DNA of 64,000 bases from Bacteroides caccae (GTDB taxonomy: Bacteria; Bacteroidota; Bacteroidia; Bacteroidales; Bacteroidaceae), in NCBI RefSeq assembly GCF_002222615.2, contig NZ_CP022412.2, positions 1,116,001-1,180,000 of the forward strand. The letters are read 5' to 3'. The notes beneath the pieces were generated by a model. That model had not been told where the DNA came from and made no database searches. It saw only the letters and a program-made list of their open reading frames with translations. The stretch's first letter is position 1. Each line of letters begins with the position of its first letter. Made by a program: the position numbers and the translations under genes. Positions 6,658 to 15,739 of the stretch are shown here, piece after piece.

Positions 6658-9525
6658 ATGAAGAAAGATATTTGTTTTATACTACTGTTTCTGTTTGTAA
6701 CAGCTTCTTCGGCTTTCGCACAACTCATAGGATTTGAGAGTAGTGAGGTACCCGAAGCATTTAAGACTTCCGGAAAGGGAGAGGCGAAAATTTCTTCTCT
6801 TTTCTATAAAGAGGGTAAAAGTAGCTTGGAGTGGGATTTCCAATCCGGTTCAACTTTGAATGTACAGATACCTCCTTTATCATTAAAAGGAAAAACGGAG
6901 AGACAGTATGGCATTACCTTGTGGATATATAATGAAAAGCCACAGCAGGATTCTATTCGTTTTGAATTCCTGAATAAGGCGGGAGAGGTGTCTTATTGGT
7001 TTGCTTATCATCTGCAAGCAGCAGGGTGGCGGGCTTGCTGGATTTCTTTCGAATATATGCAAGGCGATAAGAAGGACAAAGATATTGTAGCTTACAGGTT
7101 AGTTGCCCCCCAACGCAAAGGACGTATTTTTCTTGACCGTCTGATATTCCCGGAAAAGAAGATGAATCTTCGTACCACTCCGGATCAGCAGTTGCCGACT
7201 AATAATGGCTTGGCTAACCGTGACCTCTGGCATTGGTGCCTGGTATGGAAGTGGGAGCAACTGTCGTATGATACTCCATTGGCATCCAAGTTGACTGCTC
7301 GACAGGCGAAAGACCTGAAAACAATCGAGCAACGTCTGACAGATTTTCTGGAAGTGAAAAAAGCCCCTAAAAAGCAAGTTGATGCCGCTTACGAGACATT
7401 TAAAAGAGCGGATATCCGCCCGTCGGCAGCAGGTACGGGATTTACGGGAACACCTATTGTAGCTCCGGACGAACAGAATAAGAAGATAGGAGAGATGTCG
7501 TGGAATGATATTGAAACAATGCTTTCCGGTTTTGCGTATGACGTTTATTGCAATCGAAACGAGACATCAAAGAAAAACTACTTCACGGTGTTTGATTATG
7601 CTATTGACCAGGGATTTGCCTTTGGTAGCGGTATGGGAACCAATCATCATTATGGTTATCAGATACGTAAGATATATACGACGGCATGGTTGATGCGAGA
7701 TGAGATCTATAAACATCCCCACAGGGATGCTTATTTGTCGACATTACGTTTCTGGTCTGCTTTGCAGGAGACTCGTCAACCGTGTCCTTTGGAACGGGAT
7801 GAAATGCTGGATACTTGGCATACGCTTTTAATGGCGAGATTTATCTCTGCTATGATGTTCACGGATGCAAGAGAGCAGGCGCAGGCTTTGGAGGGCCTCT
7901 CCCGTTGGGTTTCTTCTTCTTTACACTATTCACCGGGAACAATTGGTGGTATTAAGATAGATGGCACAACTTTTCACCATGGTGGTTTCTATCCGGCATA
8001 TACGACCGGAGTGCTGGCCGTAATAGGGCAATTCATTGCTTTTACTAACAATACGGATTTTGAACTGACGGAAGAAGCCCGGCAACATATAAAATCCGCA
8101 TTTATTGCCATGCGCAATTATTGTAATCTTTATGAATGGGGAATTGGTATCAGCGGACGTCATCCTTTCGGTGGAAAAATGGGGAATGATGATGTGGAAG
8201 CATTTGCCAATATAGCTTTAGCCGGTGATTTGTCCGGTCGGGGGAATACGTTCGATCATGCTCTGGCAGCAGATTATCTACGGTTAGTACGTGATAGGGA
8301 TACTCCGAATGCGCGTTTCTTTAAGAAAGAAGGCATCAAGCCTGCACAAGCTCCACAAGGATTTTTTGTTTATAATTACGGTTCGGCAGGTATTTTCCGC
8401 CGTGCAGATTGGATGGTGACACTAAAAGGATATACTACTGATGTTTGGGGGGCTGAAATCTATACAAAAGATAATCGTTACGGACGTTATCAGAGTTATG
8501 GTTCGGTGCAGATCATGGGAAAAGGAAACCCCGTTTCCCGTACCGGAAGCGGCTTTGTACAGGATGGTTGGGATTGGAACCGCCTGCCGGGTACGACTAC
8601 TATTCATTTGCCCTTCGAGTTGCTGGATAGTCCGTTAAAGGGTACTACCATGGCTCATTCCAAGGAAAACTTCTCCGGTAGCAGTTCCTTGGAAGGCAAG
8701 AATGGCATGTTTGCTATGAAGTTAATGGAGCGTAATTTGGAAAACTTCACTCCTGATTTTGTTGCCCGTAAATCTGTATTCTGCTTCGACAACCGGATGA
8801 TTTGTCTGGGAACCGGCATAACGAATAGTAATGCCGATTATCCTACGGAAACGACTCTTTTCCAGACGAAATACAACGGCGGAGAACAGAAAGTGGGTAA
8901 TGACGGCTATTGGTTACATGACGGTTATGACAATTACTATCATGTAGTAGACGGAACAGTTCGTTCGCAGATCGCGGAACAAGAATCACGTCATGAGAAA
9001 ACCCGTGCGGTCACTAAAGGAAAATTCTCCTCTGCATGGATAGAGCATGGTAAAGCTCCGAAGAACGGAACTTATGAATATATGGTATTGATACAGCCTT
9101 CTGCAGCGGACTTGGACGACCTTCAGAAAACTCCTGCGTATGAAGTCCTGCAACGTGATCAAACGGCTCATGTCGTTTATGATAAGAAAACAGGTATTAC
9201 GGCGTATGCGGTTTTTGAGGCTTATCAGCCGGTAACTGATAAGGTGATTGCTTCTATTCCTGCTGAAACAATGGTGATGTATGCGAAAGAAACCGGTAAA
9301 GGAGTTCGTTTGAGTGTTTGTGACCCAAACTTGAATATAAAAGAAAAGGCGTATACGACGAAAGAACCTAGCCGTCCTATTTATAAGAAAATACTACTCA
9401 AAGGTCGTTGGACGCTAAAGAATTCAATGGAAAATGTCCGGTTGGAGCGACAAGGAAATGATACACAATTGACGGTAACCTGCCAGCACGGACAACCTGT
9501 TGAGGTATTAATGGAAAACAAGTGA
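6658..9525 (+). CDS. Polysaccharide lyase family 8, chondroitin sulfate ABC-type lyase
   Basis: 955 aa with a signal peptide (about residues 1-21, ending ASSAFA). A beta-sandwich carbohydrate-binding-like N-terminal region is followed by an alpha/alpha toroid and C-terminal beta-sandwiches, the usual PL8 layout and length of chondroitinase ABC. Candidate catalytic residues: His441 and Tyr448 in HHGGFYPAYTTG (spacing 7, the same as His501/Tyr508 in Proteus chondroitinase ABC I), Arg501 in ISGRHPFGG, and a Glu near 600 in WGAEIYTKDN. It cleaves chondroitin sulfate or hyaluronan by beta-elimination, giving unsaturated disaccharides for the GH88 and sulfatase encoded just upstream. It is the last gene of the operon and is followed by a good terminator. 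Confidence 0.93.
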   Translation: MKKDICFILLFLFVTASSAFAQLIGFESSEVPEAFKTSGKGEAKISSLFYKEGKSSLEWDFQSGSTLNVQIPPLSLKGKTERQYGITLWIYNEKPQQDSIRFEFLNKAGEVSYWFAYHLQAAGWRACWISFEYMQGDKKDKDIVAYRLVAPQRKGRIFLDRLIFPEKKMNLRTTPDQQLPTNNGLANRDLWHWCLVWKWEQLSYDTPLASKLTARQAKDLKTIEQRLTDFLEVKKAPKKQVDAAYETFKRADIRPSAAGTGFTGTPIVAPDEQNKKIGEMSWNDIETMLSGFAYDVYCNRNETSKKNYFTVFDYAIDQGFAFGSGMGTNHHYGYQIRKIYTTAWLMRDEIYKHPHRDAYLSTLRFWSALQETRQPCPLERDEMLDTWHTLLMARFISAMMFTDAREQAQALEGLSRWVSSSLHYSPGTIGGIKIDGTTFHHGGFYPAYTTGVLAVIGQFIAFTNNTDFELTEEARQHIKSAFIAMRNYCNLYEWGIGISGRHPFGGKMGNDDVEAFANIALAGDLSGRGNTFDHALAADYLRLVRDRDTPNARFFKKEGIKPAQAPQGFFVYNYGSAGIFRRADWMVTLKGYTTDVWGAEIYTKDNRYGRYQSYGSVQIMGKGNPVSRTGSGFVQDGWDWNRLPGTTTIHLPFELLDSPLKGTTMAHSKENFSGSSSLEGKNGMFAMKLMERNLENFTPDFVARKSVFCFDNRMICLGTGITNSNADYPTETTLFQTKYNGGEQKVGNDGYWLHDGYDNYYHVVDGTVRSQIAEQESRHEKTRAVTKGKFSSAWIEHGKAPKNGTYEYMVLIQPSAADLDDLQKTPAYEVLQRDQTAHVVYDKKTGITAYAVFEAYQPVTDKVIASIPAETMVMYAKETGKGVRLSVCDPNLNIKEKAYTTKEPSRPIYKKILLKGRWTLKNSMENVRLERQGNDTQLTVTCQHGQPVEVLMENK

Positions 9526-9584
9526 TTAGATGATAAGATTTGTAGTTTAAGAGGGGTATTAGTTACTATGTTTCTATGAAACAG

Positions 9585-9616
9585 AAAGACCGGCTCATTA
9601 CGAACCGGTCTTTTTT
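9585..9616 (+). terminator. Intrinsic terminator after PL8 gene
   Basis: AAGACCGG pairs with CCGGTCTT across an 11-nt loop, followed by a run of T residues (9611-9616). It lies between the convergent PL8 and cysS genes. Confidence 0.88.
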
Positions 9617-9653
9617 ATCTGTAGAAGGGATTTATCTCCCTGATGTTTAATAT

Positions 9654-11135
9654 TTATTTATTCAATCTCCACTCAAAACCGTCTTTTGTATCTTTGATTT
9701 CGAATCCGAGGGCTGTTAATGTGTTACGGATTTCGTCGGAAGTAGCCCAGTCTTTGTTGGCTTTTGCTTTCATACGCTGTTCCAGCAACATATCCACCAC
9801 TTTACCATAGGCATTTTCACGACTGTCGGAAGAACCTTTTTCTTCTTTCAATCCCATAATGTCAAAGCAGAACAAGTGGAAAGTTTCTTTCAGCTCTTTC
9901 AAGTCTTCAGCGGAGATCGTTGCATTGCCGGCAATGACGTTATTAATGATGCGGGCACCTTCAAAAAGCTGTGCGATGACAATTGGAGTATTCAGGTCGT
10001 CATTCATGGCTTCGTAGCATTTGGCACGCAGCTCTTTTACATTGATACCTTCTGAAGTTGCGGATGCAGGGGTAACCTTTCCCAATCCATCGATAGCTTC
10101 TATCAGACGTTGCAATCCCTTTTCGGAAGCAATCAGTGCTTCATTGCTGAAATCGACCGTACTGCGGTAGTGGGCTTGCAGGATGAAGAAGCGGATTGTC
10201 ATTGGAGTATAGGCTTGGGTCAGCAACTTATGTGTGCCATTGAAGAACTCATCCAATGTGATGAAGTTGCCGAGTGATTTACCCATTTTCGTTCCGTTAA
10301 TGGTAATCATGTTGTTATGCATCCAGTAGTGAACCATATCGTCGCCTTGTGAGGCTACTGATTGTGCTATTTCACACTCATGATGCGGGAAAATCAGGTC
10401 CATTCCTCCGCCGTGAATGTCGAAGTGCTCACCCAGATATTTGCGTCCCATAGCGGTACATTCGGCATGCCAGCCGGGGAAACCGTCGCTCCAAGGAGAT
10501 GGCCAGCGCATGATATGTTCCGGCTGTGCCTTTTTCCAGAGGGCGAAATCGGCGGGATTACGCTTTTCACTTTGTCCGTCAAGGTCGCGGGTGGTGTTCA
10601 GTACATCATCCAGATTGCGTCCGGAAAGTTTTCCGTAGTGATGATCCTTGTTATATTTGGCTACATCGAAATAGACGGAGCCTTCACTTTCGTAAGCATA
10701 TCCGGCGTCCAGAATCTTCTGTACCAGTTGGATTTGTTCGATGATATGGCCCGAAGCATGAGGTTCGATACTTGGAGAGAGCACGTTGAGGGCTTCCATT
10801 GCTTTATGGTAGCGGTTCAGATAGTACTGAACGACTTCCATTGGTTCCAGTTCTTCCAGACGGGCTTTCTTGGCAATTTTGTCTTCTCCTTCGTCGGCAT
10901 CATGTTCCAAATGACCTACGTCAGTGATATTGCGTACATAACGTACTTTATATCCTAGATGAGTGAGATAACGGAAGAGTACGTCGAAAGTAATGGCCGG
11001 GCGTGCATGTCCCAGATGCGCATCACCGTAAACAGTCGGTCCGCACACATACATACCTACATGAGGTGCGTGGAGCGGTACGAATAACTCTTTTTTTCTA
11101 TCTAACGTGTTGTAAATGGTCAGTTGATGTTCCAT
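9654..11135 (-). CDS. cysS: Cysteinyl-tRNA synthetase
   Basis: 493 aa, normal length for the family. The class I HIGH motif is HLGH (residues 40-43) inside [18 protein letters not shown]. The KMSKS loop appears as KMGKS (in TKMGKSLGN). Zinc ligands are visible: the Cys at 31, the Cys in HAECTAMG, and His/Glu in HHECEIAQ. It charges tRNA-Cys in the cytoplasm. Single-gene unit with a -7 box about 30 bp upstream. Confidence 0.97.
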   Translation of the reverse strand: MEHQLTIYNTLDRKKELFVPLHAPHVGMYVCGPTVYGDAHLGHARPAITFDVLFRYLTHLGYKVRYVRNITDVGHLEHDADEGEDKIAKKARLEELEPMEVVQYYLNRYHKAMEALNVLSPSIEPHASGHIIEQIQLVQKILDAGYAYESEGSVYFDVAKYNKDHHYGKLSGRNLDDVLNTTRDLDGQSEKRNPADFALWKKAQPEHIMRWPSPWSDGFPGWHAECTAMGRKYLGEHFDIHGGGMDLIFPHHECEIAQSVASQGDDMVHYWMHNNMITINGTKMGKSLGNFITLDEFFNGTHKLLTQAYTPMTIRFFILQAHYRSTVDFSNEALIASEKGLQRLIEAIDGLGKVTPASATSEGINVKELRAKCYEAMNDDLNTPIVIAQLFEGARIINNVIAGNATISAEDLKELKETFHLFCFDIMGLKEEKGSSDSRENAYGKVVDMLLEQRMKAKANKDWATSDEIRNTLTALGFEIKDTKDGFEWRLNK

Positions 11136-11165
11136 AACGTTTGCTATTTATTCGATTTAAAACCA

Positions 11166-11173
11166 CAAAATTA
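11166..11173 (-). promoter_or_regulatory. -7 box for cysS
   Basis: TAATTTTG on the minus strand matches TAnnTTTG, about 30 bp before the cysS ATG at 11135. The -33 element is unclear. Confidence 0.5.
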
Positions 11174-11201
11174 GAATAAATCTTTGATATATTACGATAA
11201 T

Positions 11202-11369
11202 TCAAGTTGAAATATGTAACTCATAGCCATTGTTCTGTGTTGTGATTGAGATCTCTTTGTCTTTGGACAATACTTCACGCAGCTTTCTTATATAGTTGTA
11301 AAGAGTGTGTTCGCTTATTGGTACAGCTTTTCTTGCTGTACGTATCATGAGTATATAGACAGCATACAT
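11202..11369 (-). pseudogene. Winged-helix DNA-binding fragment (55 codons)
   Basis: A 55-aa reading frame opens with ATG at 11369, directly after an in-frame TAG, with a second ATG at 11348. The peptide contains SEHTLYNYIRKLREVL followed by ISITTQNNGYELHI. This is the recognition helix and wing of an OmpR/PhoB-type winged helix (compare the usual TLxxxIxxLRxxL ... I.T...GYxL pattern). A full effector domain is about 95 residues and normally follows a receiver or sensor domain, so this looks like the C-terminal end of a lost regulator. It could also be a genuine very small DNA-binding protein. It lies in the 816-bp gap between cysS and a HAD gene, next to repeats shared with 60.2-60.6 kb. Confidence 0.5.
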
Positions 11370-11411
11370 CTATAATTTGCATCCCCATCCTAGAACGGAT
11401 TTTTTTAATAT

Positions 11412-11429
11412 TGTTCTCATTGTTCTCAT
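11412..11429 (+). repeat. Tandem TGTTCTCAT direct repeat
   Basis: TGTTCTCAT occurs at 11412-11420 and 11421-11429 head to tail, and again at 11569-11577. GTATTTCTCAT, the same motif with an inserted AT step, is at 11491-11501 and 11555-11565. On the other strand these read ATGAGAACA and ATGAGAAATAC, the motif that also repeats at 60.48-60.64 kb. Confidence 0.6.
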
Positions 11430-11464
11430 ATTTTTTGGCAATTCCTTTATAATCAGATATGTGA

Positions 11465-11510
11465 CGAATGAGAAATGCCTTTCAAAATTGGTATTTCTCA
11501 TTCGTTTTTT
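11465..11510 (+). repeat. ATGAGAAAT hairpin followed by six T (copy 1 of a shared element)
   Basis: CGAATGAGAAATGCC (11465-11479) pairs with GGTATTTCTCATTCG (11490-11504): 14 Watson-Crick pairs plus one G-T pair, with a 10-nt loop. Six T residues follow at 11505-11510, so on the plus strand it has the form of an intrinsic terminator, yet no plus-strand gene lies upstream. The inner arms, including the G-T pair, are identical to those of the hairpin at 60544-60583. Confidence 0.7.
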
Positions 11511-11749
11511 ACGTTCGTTAACTCAAAAATGGCTATAATGCATCTTTTTGGGGGGTATTTCTCATCATTGTTCTCATGATAGTTGGAAATGAAACCATTT
11601 GCTTATTTATATGAACCATATTGATAAACGTAAAGTAGGATGACCTTTGGTTATATGTTGTTGGCCCTGTTCTGATAACTTAAGTAGTCGATATTCGCAG
11701 ATCCTCTTGCTGACATCACTGCGTTATGTAATAAACATCCGCTTCTTTC

Positions 11750-11828
11750 CACAAGAGTGATGAGGCCTGTGTACTGGAGTGGAAAGATCTCATCACTTTA
11801 GTAGAAAGAACTGTTCACTTTAGTGCAA
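11750..11828 (+). repeat. Four-unit 22-bp-period repeat array (copy 1)
   Basis: 13-bp cores start at 11750, 11772, 11794 and 11816, exactly 22 bp apart: CACAAGAGTGATG, TACTGGAGTGGAA, CACTTTAGTAGAA, CACTTTAGTGCAA. The 9-bp spacers are not conserved. The first unit is the most degenerate. The second core and its preceding GGCCTGTG spacer nearly match the fourth unit of the array at 60266-60344. A 22-bp period places every core on the same face of the helix, as in iterons or tandem operators. Confidence 0.75.
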
Positions 11829-11951
11829 CGAGCTATATAATGGTAAGATTGATATACGATAGCTACTCTGCATACTGCTGAAACAGAGTATAAGACATAC
11901 AGTCAAAGGTTATGAAGGTACGGTTGAAAAAGGAATTGTGAGCATATGATG
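11829..11951. other. Non-coding remainder of the gap
   Basis: I see no gene, terminator or recognisable promoter here. The whole 11136-11951 gap holds only the winged-helix fragment, the hairpin and TTCTCAT repeats, and the 22-bp array. Confidence 0.5.
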
Positions 11952-12767
11952 CTACGTAAATTTATAGTAAAAGTGTTCTAGTGCTTCCGCCACTCCGTCT
12001 TCTTCATTGCTCAGAGTGATATAGTCCGCCGCTTTCTTCACCGGTTCCTGTGCGTTGCCCATGGCAATGCCTAGTCCTGCAAACTTTATCATGGACAAGT
12101 CATTGTAGCCGTCGCCTATTGCTATCATTTCTTTGCGTTCTACTCCTATTTCTTTTAATAATACGGCAAGAGACAGGGCTTTGTCGATTCCTTGCGGGAC
12201 TAGTTCGAGAAAGTAAGGTTCTGAACGGAATACGTTGATACGTCCTTGCAACCGAAGACAAAGTTCGGCTTCTAAGGGGATGAGCTTGTCGGCATCTCCC
12301 ACAATCAAGCATTTAGCTACCGGAAGCGTGATGTCTGTCAGGAAGTCGTTTGTTTCCCGGACTGCCATTTTATTCAGGAAAGCCTCTTTTTGAACATACG
12401 GGTCCTGAGAGTTTTCGGTTACGATTTCTGCTCCGTCGTAAGTCAGTATGCTTAACTGGTGGCTGCGGGCGCACTCATAGAGTACGGGGACGACATCGTT
12501 CGGCAATACATTCTCATAGAGCATTTCCTGTGTTTCCCAATTGATGATTTCCCCTCCGTTGTAGGATAAGATAAATCCGCCGAACTCATTCATGCGCAAT
12601 TCATTTGCCAACGGCACAATGCCATAAGTCGGACGACCGGAAGCAAGAACCAGACGGACGCCCTGTTCTTGTACACGTATCAATATTTCCCGGTTGCGGG
12701 GAGTAATTACTTTTTTAGAGTTGGTGAGTGTGCCGTCAAGGTCGAGCACGATAAGCTTGTATTTCAT
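11952..12767 (-). CDS. Cof-type HAD-IIB phosphatase
   Basis: 271 aa, the standard length for the Cof subfamily. HAD motif I is DLDGTLTNS (nucleophile and acid/base Asp near residues 9 and 11). Motif II is LASGRPTYG, motif III includes the Lys in GIDKALSL, and motif IV is GDGYNDLSM with metal-binding Asp residues. These cytoplasmic enzymes dephosphorylate small phosphometabolites such as sugar phosphates or flavin precursors. The precise substrate is not predictable. It is a single-gene unit with its own promoter. Confidence 0.93.
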   Translation of the reverse strand: MKYKLIVLDLDGTLTNSKKVITPRNREILIRVQEQGVRLVLASGRPTYGIVPLANELRMNEFGGFILSYNGGEIINWETQEMLYENVLPNDVVPVLYECARSHQLSILTYDGAEIVTENSQDPYVQKEAFLNKMAVRETNDFLTDITLPVAKCLIVGDADKLIPLEAELCLRLQGRINVFRSEPYFLELVPQGIDKALSLAVLLKEIGVERKEMIAIGDGYNDLSMIKFAGLGIAMGNAQEPVKKAADYITLSNEEDGVAEALEHFYYKFT

Positions 12768-12785
12768 GCAGTGTCATTTTGCGTG

Positions 12786-12816
12786 CAAAGATAAAGTAAA
12801 AAAGTATTCTTGCAAG
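12786..12816 (-). promoter_or_regulatory. Promoter of the HAD phosphatase gene
   Basis: Minus strand: CTTG at 12813-12816 (-33), 19-bp spacer, TATCTTTG at 12786-12793 (-7), about 19 bp before the ATG. Confidence 0.65.
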
Positions 12817-12840
12817 ACAGTCCATATAAAGATGCAGTTT

Positions 12841-15687
12841 TTATTTTAGCAAATCCACCCACTGTTCATTGCTCAATGCAGGCAATGTTTCGCTGTCGGT
12901 AACAAATGTTTCTGCTAACTTTCGTTTTTCATCTTGCAGATAGAGAATCTTTTCTTCAATACTGTTCTGGGTAATGAAGCGATAGGCGATAACCTGCTTG
13001 TCCTGTCCGATGCGGTGGGCACGGGCAATAGCCTGCGATTCGGCGGCGGGGTTCCACCACGGATCGATAATAAACACATAGTCGGCTTGTGTCAGATTAA
13101 GTCCTACGCCTCCGGCTTTCAGAGAGATAAGGAAGGCTTGTACGTCTTTCTGCTCGGTGAAATGGGCAATTTCGGACGGCCGGTTGTTGGTTGCTCCTGT
13201 CAGTAGTGCATATTTCCAGCCCCGTTCGCGAAACGCTTCGGCGAGGACTTCCAGATGTTTGACGAAGGATGAGAAAATCAGTACTTTATGTCCTTCACTC
13301 CGTAGTGTGTCGAATATTTCTATTATTTGTATCGCTTTGCCGGATGCACCGTTAAAGTCCGGATAGATGAGTTGCGGATGACAGGCAAGTTGGCGTAGCC
13401 GCAGGATGCCGTTCAAGATACTGAAAGAATGAAGTTTATCCATATTTTGAGGATGTTGGAGCAGGATATTCCGCAAACTATTTTTTTCTTGTTCGTAAAG
13501 AGTATTTTGTTCTTCGGGCATGTCACAATAGATCGTTTCTTCGGTAAGCGGGGGAAGTTCCGGAGCCACTTCACTTTTGCTTCTGCGAAGAATAAATGGG
13601 GATATCAGTTGTTGTAACTGTGCTTCTACACGGGTATTGCCTTGGCGGATCGGAATCATGAATTGTTTTTGAAAAGCACTCTCAGTTCCCAGTAAGTCCG
13701 GTTGGATGAAACGGAATTGTGCCCACAGATCTTTCAGTGAATTTTCGATAGGTGTGCCCGTAAGTACAAGCCGATACTTGCTTTCCAGTTGGAGTGCAGA
13801 ACGGAAGGTGAGCGATTCGCTGTTCTTAATATTTTGGCTCTCATCGAGTACGATATATTCGAATTTGTAAGAAGAAAGCAGGTCGATGTTGTTGCGCATC
13901 ATGCCATACGTTGTGAATATCAACTGGAAACGTCCGAAGAACTTCCCGGGATGATTGGGGGGCACGACGATGCTACTGTTATATTCAATCATTGAAAGCG
14001 TTGTAAAGCGTTTCGCTTCCCGTCGCCAGTTGTGCAACAGCGACGTAGGAACGACGATGAGAGTGGCTGCTTTCCTTGAGGCGGGCGATTTATATATATG
14101 TTGTAACAACGTAAGTGTCTGGAGGGTTTTCCCCAGTCCCATATCGTCTGCCAGACATCCGCCGAATCCTAGTTTATGCAGATGCATCATCCATGAGAAT
14201 CCTTTCTGCTGGTAAGGACGTAATGTTGCTTTTAGTGCTTTAGGGACGGAAACATTCTTAATCTGATTTTTGCCAGAGAACTTTTTAAGTCCTGTTCCTC
14301 CCAAGGCAGCTTGCGCGGCGCCTATAAATGTATGCTTCAATCGTATTCCCTGCTCTGTCTGAACTCCCATTTCCAACAAGTTCGCATACTTACTGAACCA
14401 TTCCTCGGGTAAAAGGATCATGCGCCCGTCCGGCAGCAGATATTCTCTCTTTTCTTCGAGGATATGCTTGCGGAAGCGTGAGAAAGGAATGCGCAGGTTG
14501 CCGACAACAACGGTGATATGTAACTCAAACCAGTCTACTACTTCATCGTCACAACTCTGCTCGATATGTATCTCGTCCAGGCAGTAAGGAGTGTTTCCCA
14601 TATGGCCGGTCAGTTGAAAGTCCGATTGTAACATCTCCCGATGCTTATTGATCCATTCAACAAGTGTTTTCTCAGAAGAACTGGCTGATAACCTGAAATG
14701 GATATCACCGATACGTTGCAGACCGGAGCTTTCTAAAAGCTGAATCGCTTTTTTTTCGGCGACAATATCCCGCCGGAAGAAGGATACCTCACCGGAGTCT
14801 TTCCGATAAATGATTTTCTTCATTGCTGCTCCGTTGTCTGATGTAAATAGCTGGTCTCTATAACGAAAACCAAGCTGCAACAACTGTTCGCTATGGGTGA
14901 TGTCTTCAAGTGACAGTAATGCTTCGCAGGCACATCTTTCTTCAGGGATATCCCACCCTTCGGTTATGATTTCGTGATAGCGTGCAATCGGAATGACAAT
15001 ATTGTCGATATACTTTTCGAGTTGAGCGGCGCTTGCACTAATTGCCTTTTTCTTGGTAAAGGGTAAGAGCCGGACACTATCTATGTGTGGAAAGAAGTAT
15101 AAATTCATCCCTAGCAATAGAGTAGCCGGTGAGGCAGTTAATGCGATAACGGGTTTTTGGTCGTCCAATGAAAATGGTTGCTTCTCATAATAACATTGCA
15201 GTTGATAGCGGAAAGTACTGCTGTCGACATGAAATGTAAAGCGGACTTCGGCGTCATGTGGATGTACGTGATAAGCATGGTGGGCGTACAACACTTTGCT
15301 TCCGGGCTGTTTCTGATAAAAAGATAACCCGTTTTCCCGTATGAGAGTAAGCATCTCGAGTAGTTTGCCTTCAATAAATGGCCGAATGTTATTCTTTACT
15401 TTCTCAGGATCTTGAGATAACTTATGCAGGAAGCGTGATACTATCTTTTCTCGGGAATAGGCTCCCATTAAATATTTCTCTGTATAGTGAGAAGCGATGT
15501 CGATGGCTTGTCTTTCTGCTTCATTCATTTGTTCAATAGCTTCGGGAGAAGCGTGAAAAGCCTGTTCAATCAACTGCAACGTGCCATCTTCCAGTCGCTC
15601 TGCTATGTAAGGGATCAGTAGTATACCAAACACAGGATGCTCTGTATAAACGATGATGACTTGTCCGTTAGTTGTTTTCTCTCTCAT
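12841..15687 (-). CDS. SNF2-family DEAD/DEAH-box helicase
   Basis: 948 aa. The first about 480 residues are a poorly conserved N-terminal region. The SNF2 ATPase follows: ADDMGLGKTLQTL (motif I), DESQNIKN (motif II, DESQ instead of DEAH), and LTGTPIENSLKDLW (motif III). The C-terminal lobe has FSSFVKHLEVL, LISLKAGGVGLNLTQAD, and DPWWNPAAESQAIARAHRIGQ (motifs V and VI). Such bacterial Swi2/Snf2 proteins are double-stranded DNA translocases that remodel protein-DNA complexes or RNA polymerase. The role in Bacteroides is not established. It is divergent from the MnmA gene, with the two -7 boxes 12 bp apart. Confidence 0.93.
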   Translation of the reverse strand: MREKTTNGQVIIVYTEHPVFGILLIPYIAERLEDGTLQLIEQAFHASPEAIEQMNEAERQAIDIASHYTEKYLMGAYSREKIVSRFLHKLSQDPEKVKNNIRPFIEGKLLEMLTLIRENGLSFYQKQPGSKVLYAHHAYHVHPHDAEVRFTFHVDSSTFRYQLQCYYEKQPFSLDDQKPVIALTASPATLLLGMNLYFFPHIDSVRLLPFTKKKAISASAAQLEKYIDNIVIPIARYHEIITEGWDIPEERCACEALLSLEDITHSEQLLQLGFRYRDQLFTSDNGAAMKKIIYRKDSGEVSFFRRDIVAEKKAIQLLESSGLQRIGDIHFRLSASSSEKTLVEWINKHREMLQSDFQLTGHMGNTPYCLDEIHIEQSCDDEVVDWFELHITVVVGNLRIPFSRFRKHILEEKREYLLPDGRMILLPEEWFSKYANLLEMGVQTEQGIRLKHTFIGAAQAALGGTGLKKFSGKNQIKNVSVPKALKATLRPYQQKGFSWMMHLHKLGFGGCLADDMGLGKTLQTLTLLQHIYKSPASRKAATLIVVPTSLLHNWRREAKRFTTLSMIEYNSSIVVPPNHPGKFFGRFQLIFTTYGMMRNNIDLLSSYKFEYIVLDESQNIKNSESLTFRSALQLESKYRLVLTGTPIENSLKDLWAQFRFIQPDLLGTESAFQKQFMIPIRQGNTRVEAQLQQLISPFILRRSKSEVAPELPPLTEETIYCDMPEEQNTLYEQEKNSLRNILLQHPQNMDKLHSFSILNGILRLRQLACHPQLIYPDFNGASGKAIQIIEIFDTLRSEGHKVLIFSSFVKHLEVLAEAFRERGWKYALLTGATNNRPSEIAHFTEQKDVQAFLISLKAGGVGLNLTQADYVFIIDPWWNPAAESQAIARAHRIGQDKQVIAYRFITQNSIEEKILYLQDEKRKLAETFVTDSETLPALSNEQWVDLLK

Positions 15688-15707
15688 TCTCTTTGGGCTT
15701 TAACTGA

Positions 15708-15735
15708 CAAAGATACGGGAAAATCCTTAATTTTG
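15708..15735. promoter_or_regulatory. Divergent core promoters for SNF2 helicase and MnmA
   Basis: Minus strand TATCTTTG (15708-15715) serves the helicase. Plus strand TAATTTTG (15728-15735) serves mnmA. The two -7 boxes are only 12 bp apart, so two polymerases could not load at once. The plus box ends 4 nt before the mnmA ATG, in the same GCAGCATG context as at 475-482, which implies a leaderless transcript. Confidence 0.65.
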
Positions 15736-15739
15736 CAGC

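Noticed and set aside
11465..11510. Plain intrinsic terminator of a known gene
   Set aside because: The form fits a plus-strand terminator, but no plus-strand gene precedes it and the same arms recur at 60.5 kb without a T tract, so a different role is more likely.
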